Below are positions 16,321 to 22,775 of a stretch of 64,000 bases of DNA, in pieces. Position 1 is the first letter of the stretch; each line of letters starts with the position of its first letter. A program made the translations under genes and the position numbers. The notes beneath the pieces are model-generated. The model did no database searches. It was not told where the DNA came from and worked only from the letters and a program-made list of their open reading frames with translations. This DNA comes from Caulobacter sp. (GTDB taxonomy: Bacteria; Pseudomonadota; Alphaproteobacteria; Caulobacterales; Caulobacteraceae). The stretch lies in contig JAUXTQ010000052.1 of NCBI GenBank assembly GCA_030678995.1, forward strand, positions 62,001-126,000, given 5' to 3'.

Positions 16321-17841
16321 ATGCCTGCAAAAGGCCACCCCACCGCCGAGTATTTTGACGTCGTGATCATCGGCGCAGGGATCACCGGCATCGATGGCGC
16401 CTACCACCTTTCGACCCAGTGCCCCGACAAGACCTTTGTGGTGCTTGAAGGGCTGGAGAGCTTTGGCGGCACCTGGCTGACTCACAAGTACCCGGGCATC
16501 CGCTCTGACAGCGATCTCTACACGTTCGGCTACCGCTTTAAGCCGTGGGTCGGTCCGCCAATAGCGACGGCGGCTGAGATCCGAAAATACCTGGGCGAGG
16601 TTATCGCTGAAAACGGTCTCAGCGACCGAATCCGCTACAACCATCAGATCACTTCGGCGAGCTGGTCCAGCGAAACCAACACCTGGACGATCGACGGGCT
16701 GCGCAAGGATACGGGCGAGGCCGTCCGGTTCACCTGCAACTTCCTCTGGATGTGCCAGGGCTACTACCGCCATTCCGAAGGCTACACGCCTGACTGGCCA
16801 GACATGGACCGGTATCGCGGCAGGATCGTTCACCCCCAAACCTGGCCTGCGGACCTCGACTATGCCGGCAAACGGATGATCGTCATCGGTTCAGGCGCGA
16901 CGGCGGCGACGGTCGTGCCTGCCGTGGCGACGGACTGTAAGCACGTCACCCTGCTTCAACGCTCCCCGACCTACTTCTTCCCGGACCGCAACCAGAACCG
17001 CCTGGCGGACACGCTGCGGGAGGTCGGGATCGAGGAAGAGCTGATCCACGACATCGTGCGGCGAAAGATTGTCTACGACCAGTATCGCTTTGTCAGTCGC
17101 GCGCTGGACGATCCCGAGGGGGTTACTCAGCTGCTCCTGGCCGGGGTCGCCGCTCATCTTCCGCAAGACATCGTCGATGAGCATTTCACGCCGACCTACA
17201 AGCCGTGGCGCCAGCGTATCGCCGTCGTGCCGGACGGTGATCTCTTTGAGGGGATTCGTTCGGGCAAGGCGTCCGTGGTGACCGACCATATCGATCGCTT
17301 CACGCAGAAGGGCATCCTGCTGAAGTCCGGCCAGGAACTGGAGGCCGACATCATCGTCACGGCGACGGGGTTCAACCTCAATGTGCTGGGTGACATCGCC
17401 TTCACCGTTGACGGCGCCCCCCTCAACTTCGCCGACACGGTGACCTACCGGGGGATGATGTTCACCGGCGTGCCGAACATGCTCTGGGTGCTCGGGTATT
17501 TCCGCGGCGCCAGCTGGACGCTGAAGGCCGACCTGGTGGCCGACTTCGTCTGCCGCCTCCTCAACCACATGACCCGGACCCACGCGACCCGGGTTTCGGT
17601 GGCATTGCGACCCGAGGACCAGGACATGGCGCTGCTACCCTGGATCGATCCGGACACCTTCAATCCGGGCTACCTGATGCGCGGCGTACACCTGCTCCCC
17701 AAGCGGGGCGACAGGGTCGAGTGGGCGCACAGCCAGGACTACTGGCGCGAAAAGGCTGAACTCCCGCGGGTCGATCTGGAGGATGCCGCGTTCGTTTACG
17801 AGCGCGAGCGCGCTGCCGTACTGACGATGAAGGCGACATGA
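16321..17841 (+). CDS. Baeyer-Villiger-type flavin monooxygenase
   Basis: 506 residues from the ATG at 16321, which has AGGAAAG about 7 nt upstream. The FAD-binding Rossmann motif is GAGITG at 18-23 and FGGTW is at 48-52. The Baeyer-Villiger fingerprint reads YRGRIVHPQTWP at 165-176 (Y/FxGxxxHxxxWP). The NADPH Rossmann motif is GSGATA at 190-195 and VTATGFN lies in the last third. It should insert one oxygen atom from O2 into a ketone to give an ester or lactone, using NADPH. Its stop overlaps the start of the EthD gene (ATGA). Confidence 0.9.
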   Translation: MPAKGHPTAEYFDVVIIGAGITGIDGAYHLSTQCPDKTFVVLEGLESFGGTWLTHKYPGIRSDSDLYTFGYRFKPWVGPPIATAAEIRKYLGEVIAENGLSDRIRYNHQITSASWSSETNTWTIDGLRKDTGEAVRFTCNFLWMCQGYYRHSEGYTPDWPDMDRYRGRIVHPQTWPADLDYAGKRMIVIGSGATAATVVPAVATDCKHVTLLQRSPTYFFPDRNQNRLADTLREVGIEEELIHDIVRRKIVYDQYRFVSRALDDPEGVTQLLLAGVAAHLPQDIVDEHFTPTYKPWRQRIAVVPDGDLFEGIRSGKASVVTDHIDRFTQKGILLKSGQELEADIIVTATGFNLNVLGDIAFTVDGAPLNFADTVTYRGMMFTGVPNMLWVLGYFRGASWTLKADLVADFVCRLLNHMTRTHATRVSVALRPEDQDMALLPWIDPDTFNPGYLMRGVHLLPKRGDRVEWAHSQDYWREKAELPRVDLEDAAFVYERERAAVLTMKAT

Positions 17842-18218
17842 CCCCATCACGTCCGATCCGGATGACGGTCGCCCTGATCCGGTTGCCAACGCTAAGTCGC
17901 GGGGAGTTCCAGGACTATTGGCTGGGGCAACATGGCCCGCTTGTCCGGAGCCTCGCCGGCACCCTCGGGATCGTGAAATACGTACAGCTGCACTCTGACC
18001 TTGAGGGCATGTCCCTAGAAGATCCGTCGGCTCGAACATGGTCAGCGCCCTACGACGGTCTGGCCCAGATCTGGTACGAGAGTCGTGAGGCCTTCGACGC
18101 CCGAATGTCTGACTCAGCGGCGCAGGATGCAGCCCGGCTGCTCCGCAACGACGAGCGCCGCTTCATGGATCGCGACAGGTCACGGCGCTGGTGGGGCTTC
18201 GAACACCCGATCATCTAG
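17838..18218 (+). CDS. EthD-domain protein
   Basis: 126 residues. The EthD ferredoxin-like fold is recognisable from LIRLPTLSRGEFQDYWLGQHGPLV with the conserved W-x(3)-H-G-P and from YVQLHS. Proteins of this family accompany ether- or aromatic-degrading monooxygenases, and some act as small decarboxylases, dehydratases or cyclases on pathway intermediates. The 4-nt overlap with the monooxygenase gene argues for a linked step. The function itself is not established. Confidence 0.82.
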   Translation: MTPSRPIRMTVALIRLPTLSRGEFQDYWLGQHGPLVRSLAGTLGIVKYVQLHSDLEGMSLEDPSARTWSAPYDGLAQIWYESREAFDARMSDSAAQDAARLLRNDERRFMDRDRSRRWWGFEHPII

Positions 18219-18287
18219 GCGCTCGCGGCTCGAGTCCCTCGAAAACAGCCGGGTGGATTTCGGAACGCGCCTGTTAGGCGCCGCGAA

Positions 18288-18315
18288 GAGACAGGTTGCC
18301 CTGACGGTCTGGCGG
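18288..18315 (+). repeat. 28-bp direct repeat, right copy
   Basis: Matches 3853-3880 at 26 of 28 positions. Its last six bases (TGGCGG, 18310-18315) are the complement of the 3' CCGCCA end of the tRNA remnant that follows. Confidence 0.6.
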
Positions 18316-18349
18316 CCGGAAAGAGACTCGAACCCCCGACCTTCGGTTT
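18310..18349 (-). pseudogene. tRNA 3'-half remnant (degraded)
   Basis: On the minus strand this reads a T-arm GGGGG-TTCGAGT-CTCTT, a 7-nt acceptor strand TCCGGCC, discriminator G and CCA. The T-stem pairs mostly through G-U, and the anticodon-loop region lacks the invariant U33, so it is not functional. It closely resembles the tRNA-Arg 3' half at 18532. Confidence 0.55.
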
Positions 18350-18463
18350 GATGCACTCGCAACCCCCCGAAATGTCGACACTATTTCAGGGAAACCGTCA
18401 CGCGGAGACTCGGACTTCCGAAAAATGCGACTTGGGCGACGCCGCCGGAAATGCCGTGACGGA

Positions 18464-18495
18464 ATCGAAGGTCGGGGGTTCGAGTCTCCCCCGCT
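18464..18495 (+). pseudogene. tRNA T-arm remnant in opposite orientation
   Basis: A T-arm GGGGG-TTCGAGT-CTCCC preceded by CGAAGGTC and followed by CCGCTG lies on the plus strand, inverted relative to the two neighbours. It has no CCA and no 5' half. Probably another att-site fragment or recombination scar. Confidence 0.4.
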
Positions 18496-18531
18496 GTCAT
18501 CAAAAAGCTGAGAGATATCAAGGCGACTGTC

Positions 18532-18576
18532 TGGCGGCCCGGGAGGGACTCGAACCCCCGACCTTCGCTTTAGGAA
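18532..18576 (-). other. attL: 3' half of tRNA-Arg(CCT)
   Basis: The minus strand reads anticodon loop TTCCTAA (anticodon CCT), 3' stem AGCGA, variable AGGTC, T-arm GGGGG-TTCGAGT-CCCTC, acceptor CCGGGCC, G and CCA. The sequence on the 5' side (18577 onward) cannot pair with AGCGA, so the 5' half is missing and has been replaced by phage DNA. The intact tRNA is expected at the far prophage end. Confidence 0.75.
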
Positions 18577-19769
18577 GACGGAGGGCGGCGGGCCGCGCGG
18601 CGTTGTGGGGCAACGGAAAACGCGGCGGCGGCGGCGGCGGGTTCGGGACTATTCCGGGACTTCGAGTCCGCCACCCGCGCCGGGGTGGTGGCGGACTCGG
18701 CCGGATCCAGCGCCGCGCGCAGGTCGGCCTCGAGCGCGCTGGCATAGATCAGGGTCGACTTGATGTCGGCGTGGCCGAGCAGCTGCTGGGTCAGCCGCAG
18801 GTTGCCGGTCTGGCGCAGGATGGTCATGCCCACATGGTGGCGGGCCCCGTGCAGCAGCCGCGCGACATCAATTCCGGCGCGGCCGGCGGCGCTGCGCAGG
18901 CGGGCCTGAAGGCCGTAGTAAGTCACCGGGTGAAGCCGGCCCGCCCGGTCGGCCTCGAACCAGATCGACGGCAGGCGAGCGGCGCTCGCCCGGCCGGCCC
19001 TGGCGGCGATCTGGCGAGCATGGTCTCGGCGCAACGGCACCAGGTGGACGACGTCCTTCTTGCGGCTGGCCCCGGCGATCAGCAGGCGCGGCCCGTCCGG
19101 ATCGAACGCCGCCGGCGGGAAGAACAGCTCGCCGAACCGCAGGCCATAGGTCAGCAGCAGGTCCAGGGCAAAGGCCGCCGTCGGGTCGCACTGGGCCCGC
19201 CAGGCGGCGCGCTGGGCCGCCGTATAGGTGCGGGGCTGGGGCCGGGGCTCGGTGAGGCGCAGGCTGTTCCAGTCGATCGCCGGCAGGCCCGGGATCTGCC
19301 AGACCTTGCGGGCGCGGGTCAGGATGCGGCGCAGGTGGGTGACGAACTCGGCGTTGACCGTGGCGTTGGCCAGGGCGTGGCGCGGGGCGGGGTCGCCCTT
19401 GCGGTCGGCGCGTTTGGTGAAGGCCTCGCCCCGCCGCCGCTCGATCGCGCGGGCGATGACGCCGGTGGAAATCTCGGCCAGGGGCGTGGCCTTGCCGAGA
19501 AGCCGGATCAGGGTTTCGGTGCGGCGCTCTGCGTCACCGGCGGTCTTGAGATGGCGGCCGACCTCGGCCCACCAGCGGCCGGCGGCCTCGTCCAGGGTCG
19601 CGCCCGCGCCGTCGCCCAGCTGGCCCAGGGCCGCGAGTGATCGGAAGCGGCGCTCTACCGCTTCCGCGGCGCGGCGGGTTTCGACGCCCGTCGAGCCGTG
19701 AAAGCGACGACCTTTGAACTGGAAGTCGAAGTGGAAGTACCGGCTCTTGACCGGCTTGTAGACCGACAT
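18570..19769 (-). CDS. phage integrase (tyrosine recombinase)
   Basis: 399 residues. The N-terminus YFHFDFQFKGRRFHGSTGV is the arm-binding beta-sheet of phage integrases. A SAM-like core-binding domain spans about 55-155. Catalytic residues are Arg211 (YGLRFGEL), Lys237/238, His307-x-x-Arg310 (HGARH), His333 (LLGHADIKST) and the nucleophile Tyr342 (IYA). It is transcribed toward attL. Its TAA stop (18570-18572) falls inside the anticodon loop of the tRNA-Arg remnant, so the reading frame end is supplied by the attachment site. Confidence 0.95.
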   Translation of the reverse strand: MSVYKPVKSRYFHFDFQFKGRRFHGSTGVETRRAAEAVERRFRSLAALGQLGDGAGATLDEAAGRWWAEVGRHLKTAGDAERRTETLIRLLGKATPLAEISTGVIARAIERRRGEAFTKRADRKGDPAPRHALANATVNAEFVTHLRRILTRARKVWQIPGLPAIDWNSLRLTEPRPQPRTYTAAQRAAWRAQCDPTAAFALDLLLTYGLRFGELFFPPAAFDPDGPRLLIAGASRKKDVVHLVPLRRDHARQIAARAGRASAARLPSIWFEADRAGRLHPVTYYGLQARLRSAAGRAGIDVARLLHGARHHVGMTILRQTGNLRLTQQLLGHADIKSTLIYASALEADLRAALDPAESATTPARVADSKSRNSPEPAAAAAAFSVAPQRRAARRPPSS

Positions 19770-20020
19770 GGTGCGTCCGGTCCCTCGCTGAGAAACAGGC
19801 GGATATCCGCCTCGGTGTAGGCGCGCGAGCCCCCCGCGCCCCGGCGGACCGCGCGGATCGCGCCCGCGTCAGTCAGGGCGCCCAGCGTCTTGACGTCAAC
19901 CCCCAACAGCCGGGCCCCCGCCTTGGCCGTGATCAGGCAGGCGTCAGCGAAGGCGGCCAGCAGCCGCGCCTCGGTGGCCGGGCCGAGGGTCTGGGGCGTG
20001 GGAGCGGCGGCGAGGGTCAT
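19655..20020 (-). CDS. excisionase-like helix-turn-helix protein
   Basis: 121 residues. Residues 28-78 form a MerR/Xis-like winged helix-turn-helix: LITAKAGARLLGVDVKTLGA, a basic wing RRGAGGSR and the closing AYTEADIRLFL, as in helix_turn_helix_17 excisionases. The last 38 residues are read out of frame from the start of the integrase gene (115-nt overlap) and are a Ser/Arg-rich tail. Position just before int supports a role as recombination directionality factor. The overlap should couple translation of the two proteins. Confidence 0.7.
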   Translation of the reverse strand: MTLAAAPTPQTLGPATEARLLAAFADACLITAKAGARLLGVDVKTLGALTDAGAIRAVRRGAGGSRAYTEADIRLFLSEGPDAPCRSTSRSRAGTSTSTSSSKVVAFTARRASKPAAPRKR

Positions 20021-20027
20021 GGTCGCG

Positions 20028-20318
20028 CTACCTTGATTTGGCGGGTGGTGGCGGGGGCGGGGGTAGCGGCGCGGGGCGGATCGGTCGCCATGGCTCGCGA
20101 TAGCTGGTGTCAGCGATCGGCCGGCCGGCAGCGTGCCATGCCCTGACGTCGGCCAGATTCAGCATGATCCGGTAGTCGGACCCCTCGACCCTGCGCATCG
20201 GGCCGTAGGCCTGGGGCGCACCGCCCAGCACTGCTGCGTCGCACAGGACCCGTGCGTCGATGTCGATCTCGGCGGCGGCGGTTTCGACCGTGCAGAAAAA
20301 GCCTCCGGGTTTGGCCAT
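20028..20318 (-). CDS. hypothetical phage protein
   Basis: 96 residues, not recognised. It has a compact N-terminal part (FFCTVETAAAEIDIDARVL and RVEGSDYRIMLNLADVRAWHAAG) and a C-terminal proline run (about seven Pro before AKSR). The RI-MLNLADVRAWH segment resembles DNA-binding helices of small phage regulators but no clear HTH can be drawn. It sits 7 nt before the excisionase-like gene and 2 nt after the Gp37/Gp68 gene in the left operon. Confidence 0.55.
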   Translation of the reverse strand: MAKPGGFFCTVETAAAEIDIDARVLCDAAVLGGAPQAYGPMRRVEGSDYRIMLNLADVRAWHAAGRPIADTSYREPWRPIRPAPLPPPPPPPAKSR

Positions 20319-20320
20319 GG

Positions 20321-21364
20321 TCAGCGTCCCCCCGGCATGCCGTCATGCTGGACGCCGTCCAGCAGGCGGCCGGCGGCTTTCTTGCCGACGCGGGTCAGGA
20401 TCGTGCGGCCTTGGCCATTCGGGTTCTCGACGGCGGCGGTTTGGAAGCGGGGGTGGGCGACGGAGCCGTCCTGACCGATGAGCATGTCCCTGTTGTGCGG
20501 GCCCGTGGCTGACCACGCCCCCCATTGCTTGAAGAAGAACGCCACCCCGGCGGCGGCGCAGTCGTCGCGGATCTGGCGGGCCCAGTCGGGGTGCATGGGA
20601 CGAGCGCCGGGGCCGGACTCGCCGCCGACGATGACCCAGTTGAGCGTTCCGATGTTCAGCCGCTCGTGCCCTTCGCAGCAGCCCGCGCAATAGACGGTTC
20701 CGTCGAGCGCGTTGAGGGTGGGATCACTATCCGGGCAGTCGCATGACTTGGCCCATCGGATTTCGGTCAGGTCGATCGCATTTAGCAGGGGCTCCGCCGA
20801 CAGAAAGTGGACGGCCGCCGGGGTGGCCAGCAGGGCGGGGATGCGTTCGTCGGCGCGGGCCTGGTCCTCGGCGCTGACGCCCAGCCAGACGTTGGGAAGG
20901 GGCCATTGCCAGTCGCGAGGCAGGGCCTTCATGCGCAGGGCGGCGTCGATGATCCGGGCTGGTGTGTCGGGATCGGTAACATAGGCCCGCATCCTCTCGG
21001 CCCGCTTCGTCAGCACCTGAAACGTGTGCTGGGGGCTGAGCGCCGCAACGGCGAACACCTGGTCGATCCAGGCGTCGGGCACGCTCGCGTGGAAGAGGTC
21101 GCCGTGGGCGCAGACGAAGATCTTGCGCGGGCGGCGGCAGGACAGCGGCTTGACCAGCTCGGCGGCGTTGAACCTTAGTTGGCCGTTCCATACCGGGCCG
21201 GCCTTGCTGGGCGTGGTCAGGCCCTGGCGGCTGGCTGTGTGCTTCAGGCGCCCGCCCGCCAGCCGCATGGCGTAACAGTTGGTGCAGCCGGGGGAGACCA
21301 CGCTGCAGCCCGTGATCGGGTTCCAGGTGGCGTCGGTCCATTCGATGTGGGTGTTGTCGGCCAT
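20321..21364 (-). CDS. phage Gp37/Gp68 family protein (DUF5131)
   Basis: 347 residues. The N-terminus HIEWTDATWNPITGC is diagnostic for the Gp37/Gp68 family. It is followed by a cysteine cluster GCSVVSPGCTNCYA (C-x6-C-x2-C), comparable to the three-Cys motif of radical-SAM-like proteins. Later come KIFVCAHGDLFH, a second cysteine set (CDCPD...CAGCCEGH) and WVIVGGESGPGARPMHPDW. The family is common in phages and plasmids, and its biochemistry is not settled; an iron-sulphur or nucleic-acid role is a reasonable guess. Next to ASCH and zinc-ribbon genes. Confidence 0.85.
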   Translation of the reverse strand: MADNTHIEWTDATWNPITGCSVVSPGCTNCYAMRLAGGRLKHTASRQGLTTPSKAGPVWNGQLRFNAAELVKPLSCRRPRKIFVCAHGDLFHASVPDAWIDQVFAVAALSPQHTFQVLTKRAERMRAYVTDPDTPARIIDAALRMKALPRDWQWPLPNVWLGVSAEDQARADERIPALLATPAAVHFLSAEPLLNAIDLTEIRWAKSCDCPDSDPTLNALDGTVYCAGCCEGHERLNIGTLNWVIVGGESGPGARPMHPDWARQIRDDCAAAGVAFFFKQWGAWSATGPHNRDMLIGQDGSVAHPRFQTAAVENPNGQGRTILTRVGKKAAGRLLDGVQHDGMPGGR

Positions 21365-21367
21365 GGG

Positions 21368-21544
21368 TCAGCCTCCGAATTCTGGAAAACCGCACTCGCG
21401 GCAGCTTTCCGGGGCGACGTAGTCATCGTCGATGTTCCACGGGGCCGCGATGTGATGGCCGCAGGCCGGGCACCACAGGCCATGTTCGTTGGCCGCCCAG
21501 GGCGTGTCCTCGGCGGCGTCGAGGATGGCGCTGATGTCGGCCAT
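21368..21544 (-). CDS. small zinc-ribbon protein
   Basis: 58 residues from the ATG at 21544 (an in-frame ATG nine bases upstream is possible). The core is LWCPACGHH and SCRECGFPEF, two CxxC pairs that form a zinc ribbon. The start codon shares one base with the stop codon of the ASCH gene, so translation is coupled. Function unknown. Confidence 0.65.
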   Translation of the reverse strand: MADISAILDAAEDTPWAANEHGLWCPACGHHIAAPWNIDDDYVAPESCRECGFPEFGG

Positions 21545-22044
21545 CACGCCCACCCGATCCGCTGGCAGGCCGCGATGTGGCCGATCACCGGGCCCAGCAG
21601 GGCTTCCAGGTCCTCGGGCGGGGTCCAGTTGAACAGGCCCTGGCGGCCAGTGAGCGGCATGGGCGCTTTCAGGCGGCGGTCATCTTCGATGCGCCAGGCG
21701 TAGCGGCCGGGGGCGAAATTACCGGCGGCCATGTCGGCGCGGGTCAGGTGGTCGGCGACGGTCTCGGCGCGGCGGCACTGGGTCAGGTTGCCGATGGACA
21801 AGACCGCGCCGCGTGGCAGCTCGTCCATCCAGAACCGGCCCCAGAGGGCCTGACACAGCTCGTCGGGCGCGCCGGCCAGGTCCAGCCGCTTGGAGGCATG
21901 GATGGCGATCGGGCCGCGGTAGGTGGTGGCCCAGTGGCGGGTCTCGTGCAGCTTGACCCCGGCGGCCTTCAGCGAGGCCCAGGGCTGCCACAGGGACAAG
22001 ACCTTGATGGGGGTGGCGGGCGTGGCGCCCAGCAGATCGTTCAA
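21544..22044 (-). CDS. ASCH-domain protein
   Basis: 166 residues. The ASCH fold is evident: VLSLWQPWASLKAAGVKLHETR followed by YRGPIAIHASK, the conserved ligand-binding GxKxxExR-like segment and a beta-barrel strand. ASCH domains bind RNA or modified nucleotides; phage copies are often next to DNA-modification genes. The C-terminal half (LFNWTPPEDLEALLGPVIGH) is phage-specific. Coupled to the zinc-ribbon gene. A structured inverted repeat lies upstream. Confidence 0.85.
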   Translation of the reverse strand: MNDLLGATPATPIKVLSLWQPWASLKAAGVKLHETRHWATTYRGPIAIHASKRLDLAGAPDELCQALWGRFWMDELPRGAVLSIGNLTQCRRAETVADHLTRADMAAGNFAPGRYAWRIEDDRRLKAPMPLTGRQGLFNWTPPEDLEALLGPVIGHIAACQRIGWA

Positions 22045-22076
22045 CCGAACCTCCGTTGCAGAATGAAAAGCTGATC

Positions 22077-22145
22077 AGGGGCCGCCCGGCGGATGCGAGT
22101 CCGTAGGACGGAGTCCGCAGGACACGAGCCCGCCGGGCGGCCCCT
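22077..22145. terminator. 16-bp inverted repeat with nested loops
   Basis: Perfect arms AGGGGCCGCCCGGCGG (22077-22092) and its complement at 22130-22145. The 37-nt loop itself holds two small hairpins, GTCC-GTA-GGAC and GTCC-GCA-GGAC. On the minus strand a short T-rich stretch (CTTTTC) follows about 8 nt later. It lies between the repeat gene and the ASCH gene and may terminate or attenuate the left operon. Confidence 0.6.
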
Positions 22146-22150
22146 GGGCT

Positions 22151-22390
22151 TCAGCCGTACCCGGACCCGTCCCCGGACCCGTCCCCGTACCCGGACCCGT
22201 CCCCGTACCCGGACCCGTCCCCGTACCCGGACCCGTCCCCGTACCCGTACCCGGACCCGGACCCGTCCCCGTACCCGGACCCGTCCCCGGACCCGTCCCC
22301 GTACCCGTACCCGGACCCGTCCCCGTACCCGTCCCCGGACCCGTCCCCGGACCCGGTGGCCGTGCCGCCGGCGCTACTCATGGCAGGCAT
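22151..22390 (-). CDS. (X-Gly)34 low-complexity protein
   Basis: 79 residues. After MPAMSSAGGTA the whole protein is dipeptides X-Gly with X = Tyr, Asp or Ser (plus one Thr), mostly as GDGS and GYGDGS. The start overlaps the end of the preceding gene by 17 nt, as expected inside an operon. No fold can be predicted; it should be disordered, acidic and aromatic-rich. It could be a true protein, or simply the in-frame reading of a DNA repeat. No homologue is recognised. Confidence 0.45.
   Translation of the reverse strand: MPAMSSAGGTATGSGDGSGDGYGDGSGYGYGDGSGDGSGYGDGSGSGYGYGDGSGYGDGSGYGDGSGYGDGSGDGSGYG
22154..22357. repeat. 34 tandem hexamers CCCGNN
   Basis: Thirty-four contiguous 6-bp units. 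Nearly all are CCCGTA, CCCGGA or CCCGTC; the first is GCCGTA and the last CCCGGT. Higher-order periods of 12 and 18 bp are visible (for example CCCGTACCCGGACCCGTC repeated). Unit length is a multiple of 3, so slippage would change protein length without a frameshift. Confidence 0.95.
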
Positions 22391-22715
22391 CGAAGGTGGC
22401 GCGGGCGGCGATGCTGGTGGGGATCAGCTCGGTCGCCTCGGTCAGCACGATAATCGGCACGGGCTCGGCGATGCGGGACTTGTTCGAGCCCTTATTGCTG
22501 ATGCCTGTCAGGGCGACCTCGTTGAGGGTGAAGGCCCCGAACCAGCGCCACAGGCGGCGGGCGTCCTTGAGGGTCACCTGTTTGCCGTCCTGGGCGATGA
22601 CTTCGCCCAGATGGACGCCGGCGGAATGGGTCCGCACGACGCAGTGCTCTCCGACCAGGCTGGCGGGGTAGGCTTTGGTGGTGGTGTCGGTGTCAGTACG
22701 CTCTTGGGTGTCCAT
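22374..22715 (-). CDS. phage protein of the DUF6948 type
   Basis: 113 residues. The core VRTHSAGVHLGEVIAQDGKQ followed by VTLKDARRLWRWFGAFTLNEV is characteristic of a widespread small phage family (DUF6948 in my recollection) of unknown function, found in early regions. A C-terminal hydrophobic strand PVPIIVLTEATELIP follows. First 25 residues are polar and Thr-rich. Overlaps the repeat gene downstream. Confidence 0.7.
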   Translation of the reverse strand: MDTQERTDTDTTTKAYPASLVGEHCVVRTHSAGVHLGEVIAQDGKQVTLKDARRLWRWFGAFTLNEVALTGISNKGSNKSRIAEPVPIIVLTEATELIPTSIAARATFDACHE

Positions 22716-22775
22716 GGATTCCTCCTGTTGGGACGGTGGGCAAAGGGGTGGTGAGGGCCTCGGCGCGCGGGCGCG

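Larger units (their letters stand above)
3853..18315. mobile_element. possible catabolic genomic island between direct repeats
   Basis: About 14.4 kb of coherent catabolic genes with their own regulators and outer-membrane receptor lie between the 28-bp direct repeats at 3853-3880 and 18288-18315. The right repeat abuts tRNA remnants, and the orientation is what serial insertion into a minus-strand tRNA gene would leave. No integrase or transposase gene is present inside, so any mobility genes were lost or never existed. This is an inference. Confidence 0.35.
18219..18569. other. gene-free tRNA-remnant zone left of the prophage
   Basis: No coding region is credible here. The stretch contains the right copy of the 28-bp repeat, three partial tRNA copies (two minus, one plus) and the left end of the prophage. 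All three share a core GAAGGTCGGGGGTTCGAGTC on one strand or the other. This is the debris pattern left by repeated site-specific integration at one tRNA gene. Confidence 0.6.

Noticed and set aside
18310-18349. Functional tRNA gene
   Set aside because: Only the 3' half is recognisable, the T-stem is mostly G-U pairs and the anticodon loop lacks U33.
22154-22357. Hexamer tract considered as a CRISPR array
   Set aside because: Units are 6 bp with no unique spacers and no cas genes nearby; it is a simple tandem repeat.
22093-22671. A plus-strand open frame encoding Arg-Thr-Arg-Pro repeats
   Set aside because: It is the plus-strand reading of the hexamer tract and then runs antisense to the DUF6948-type gene; the minus reading fits the operon and start overlap better.
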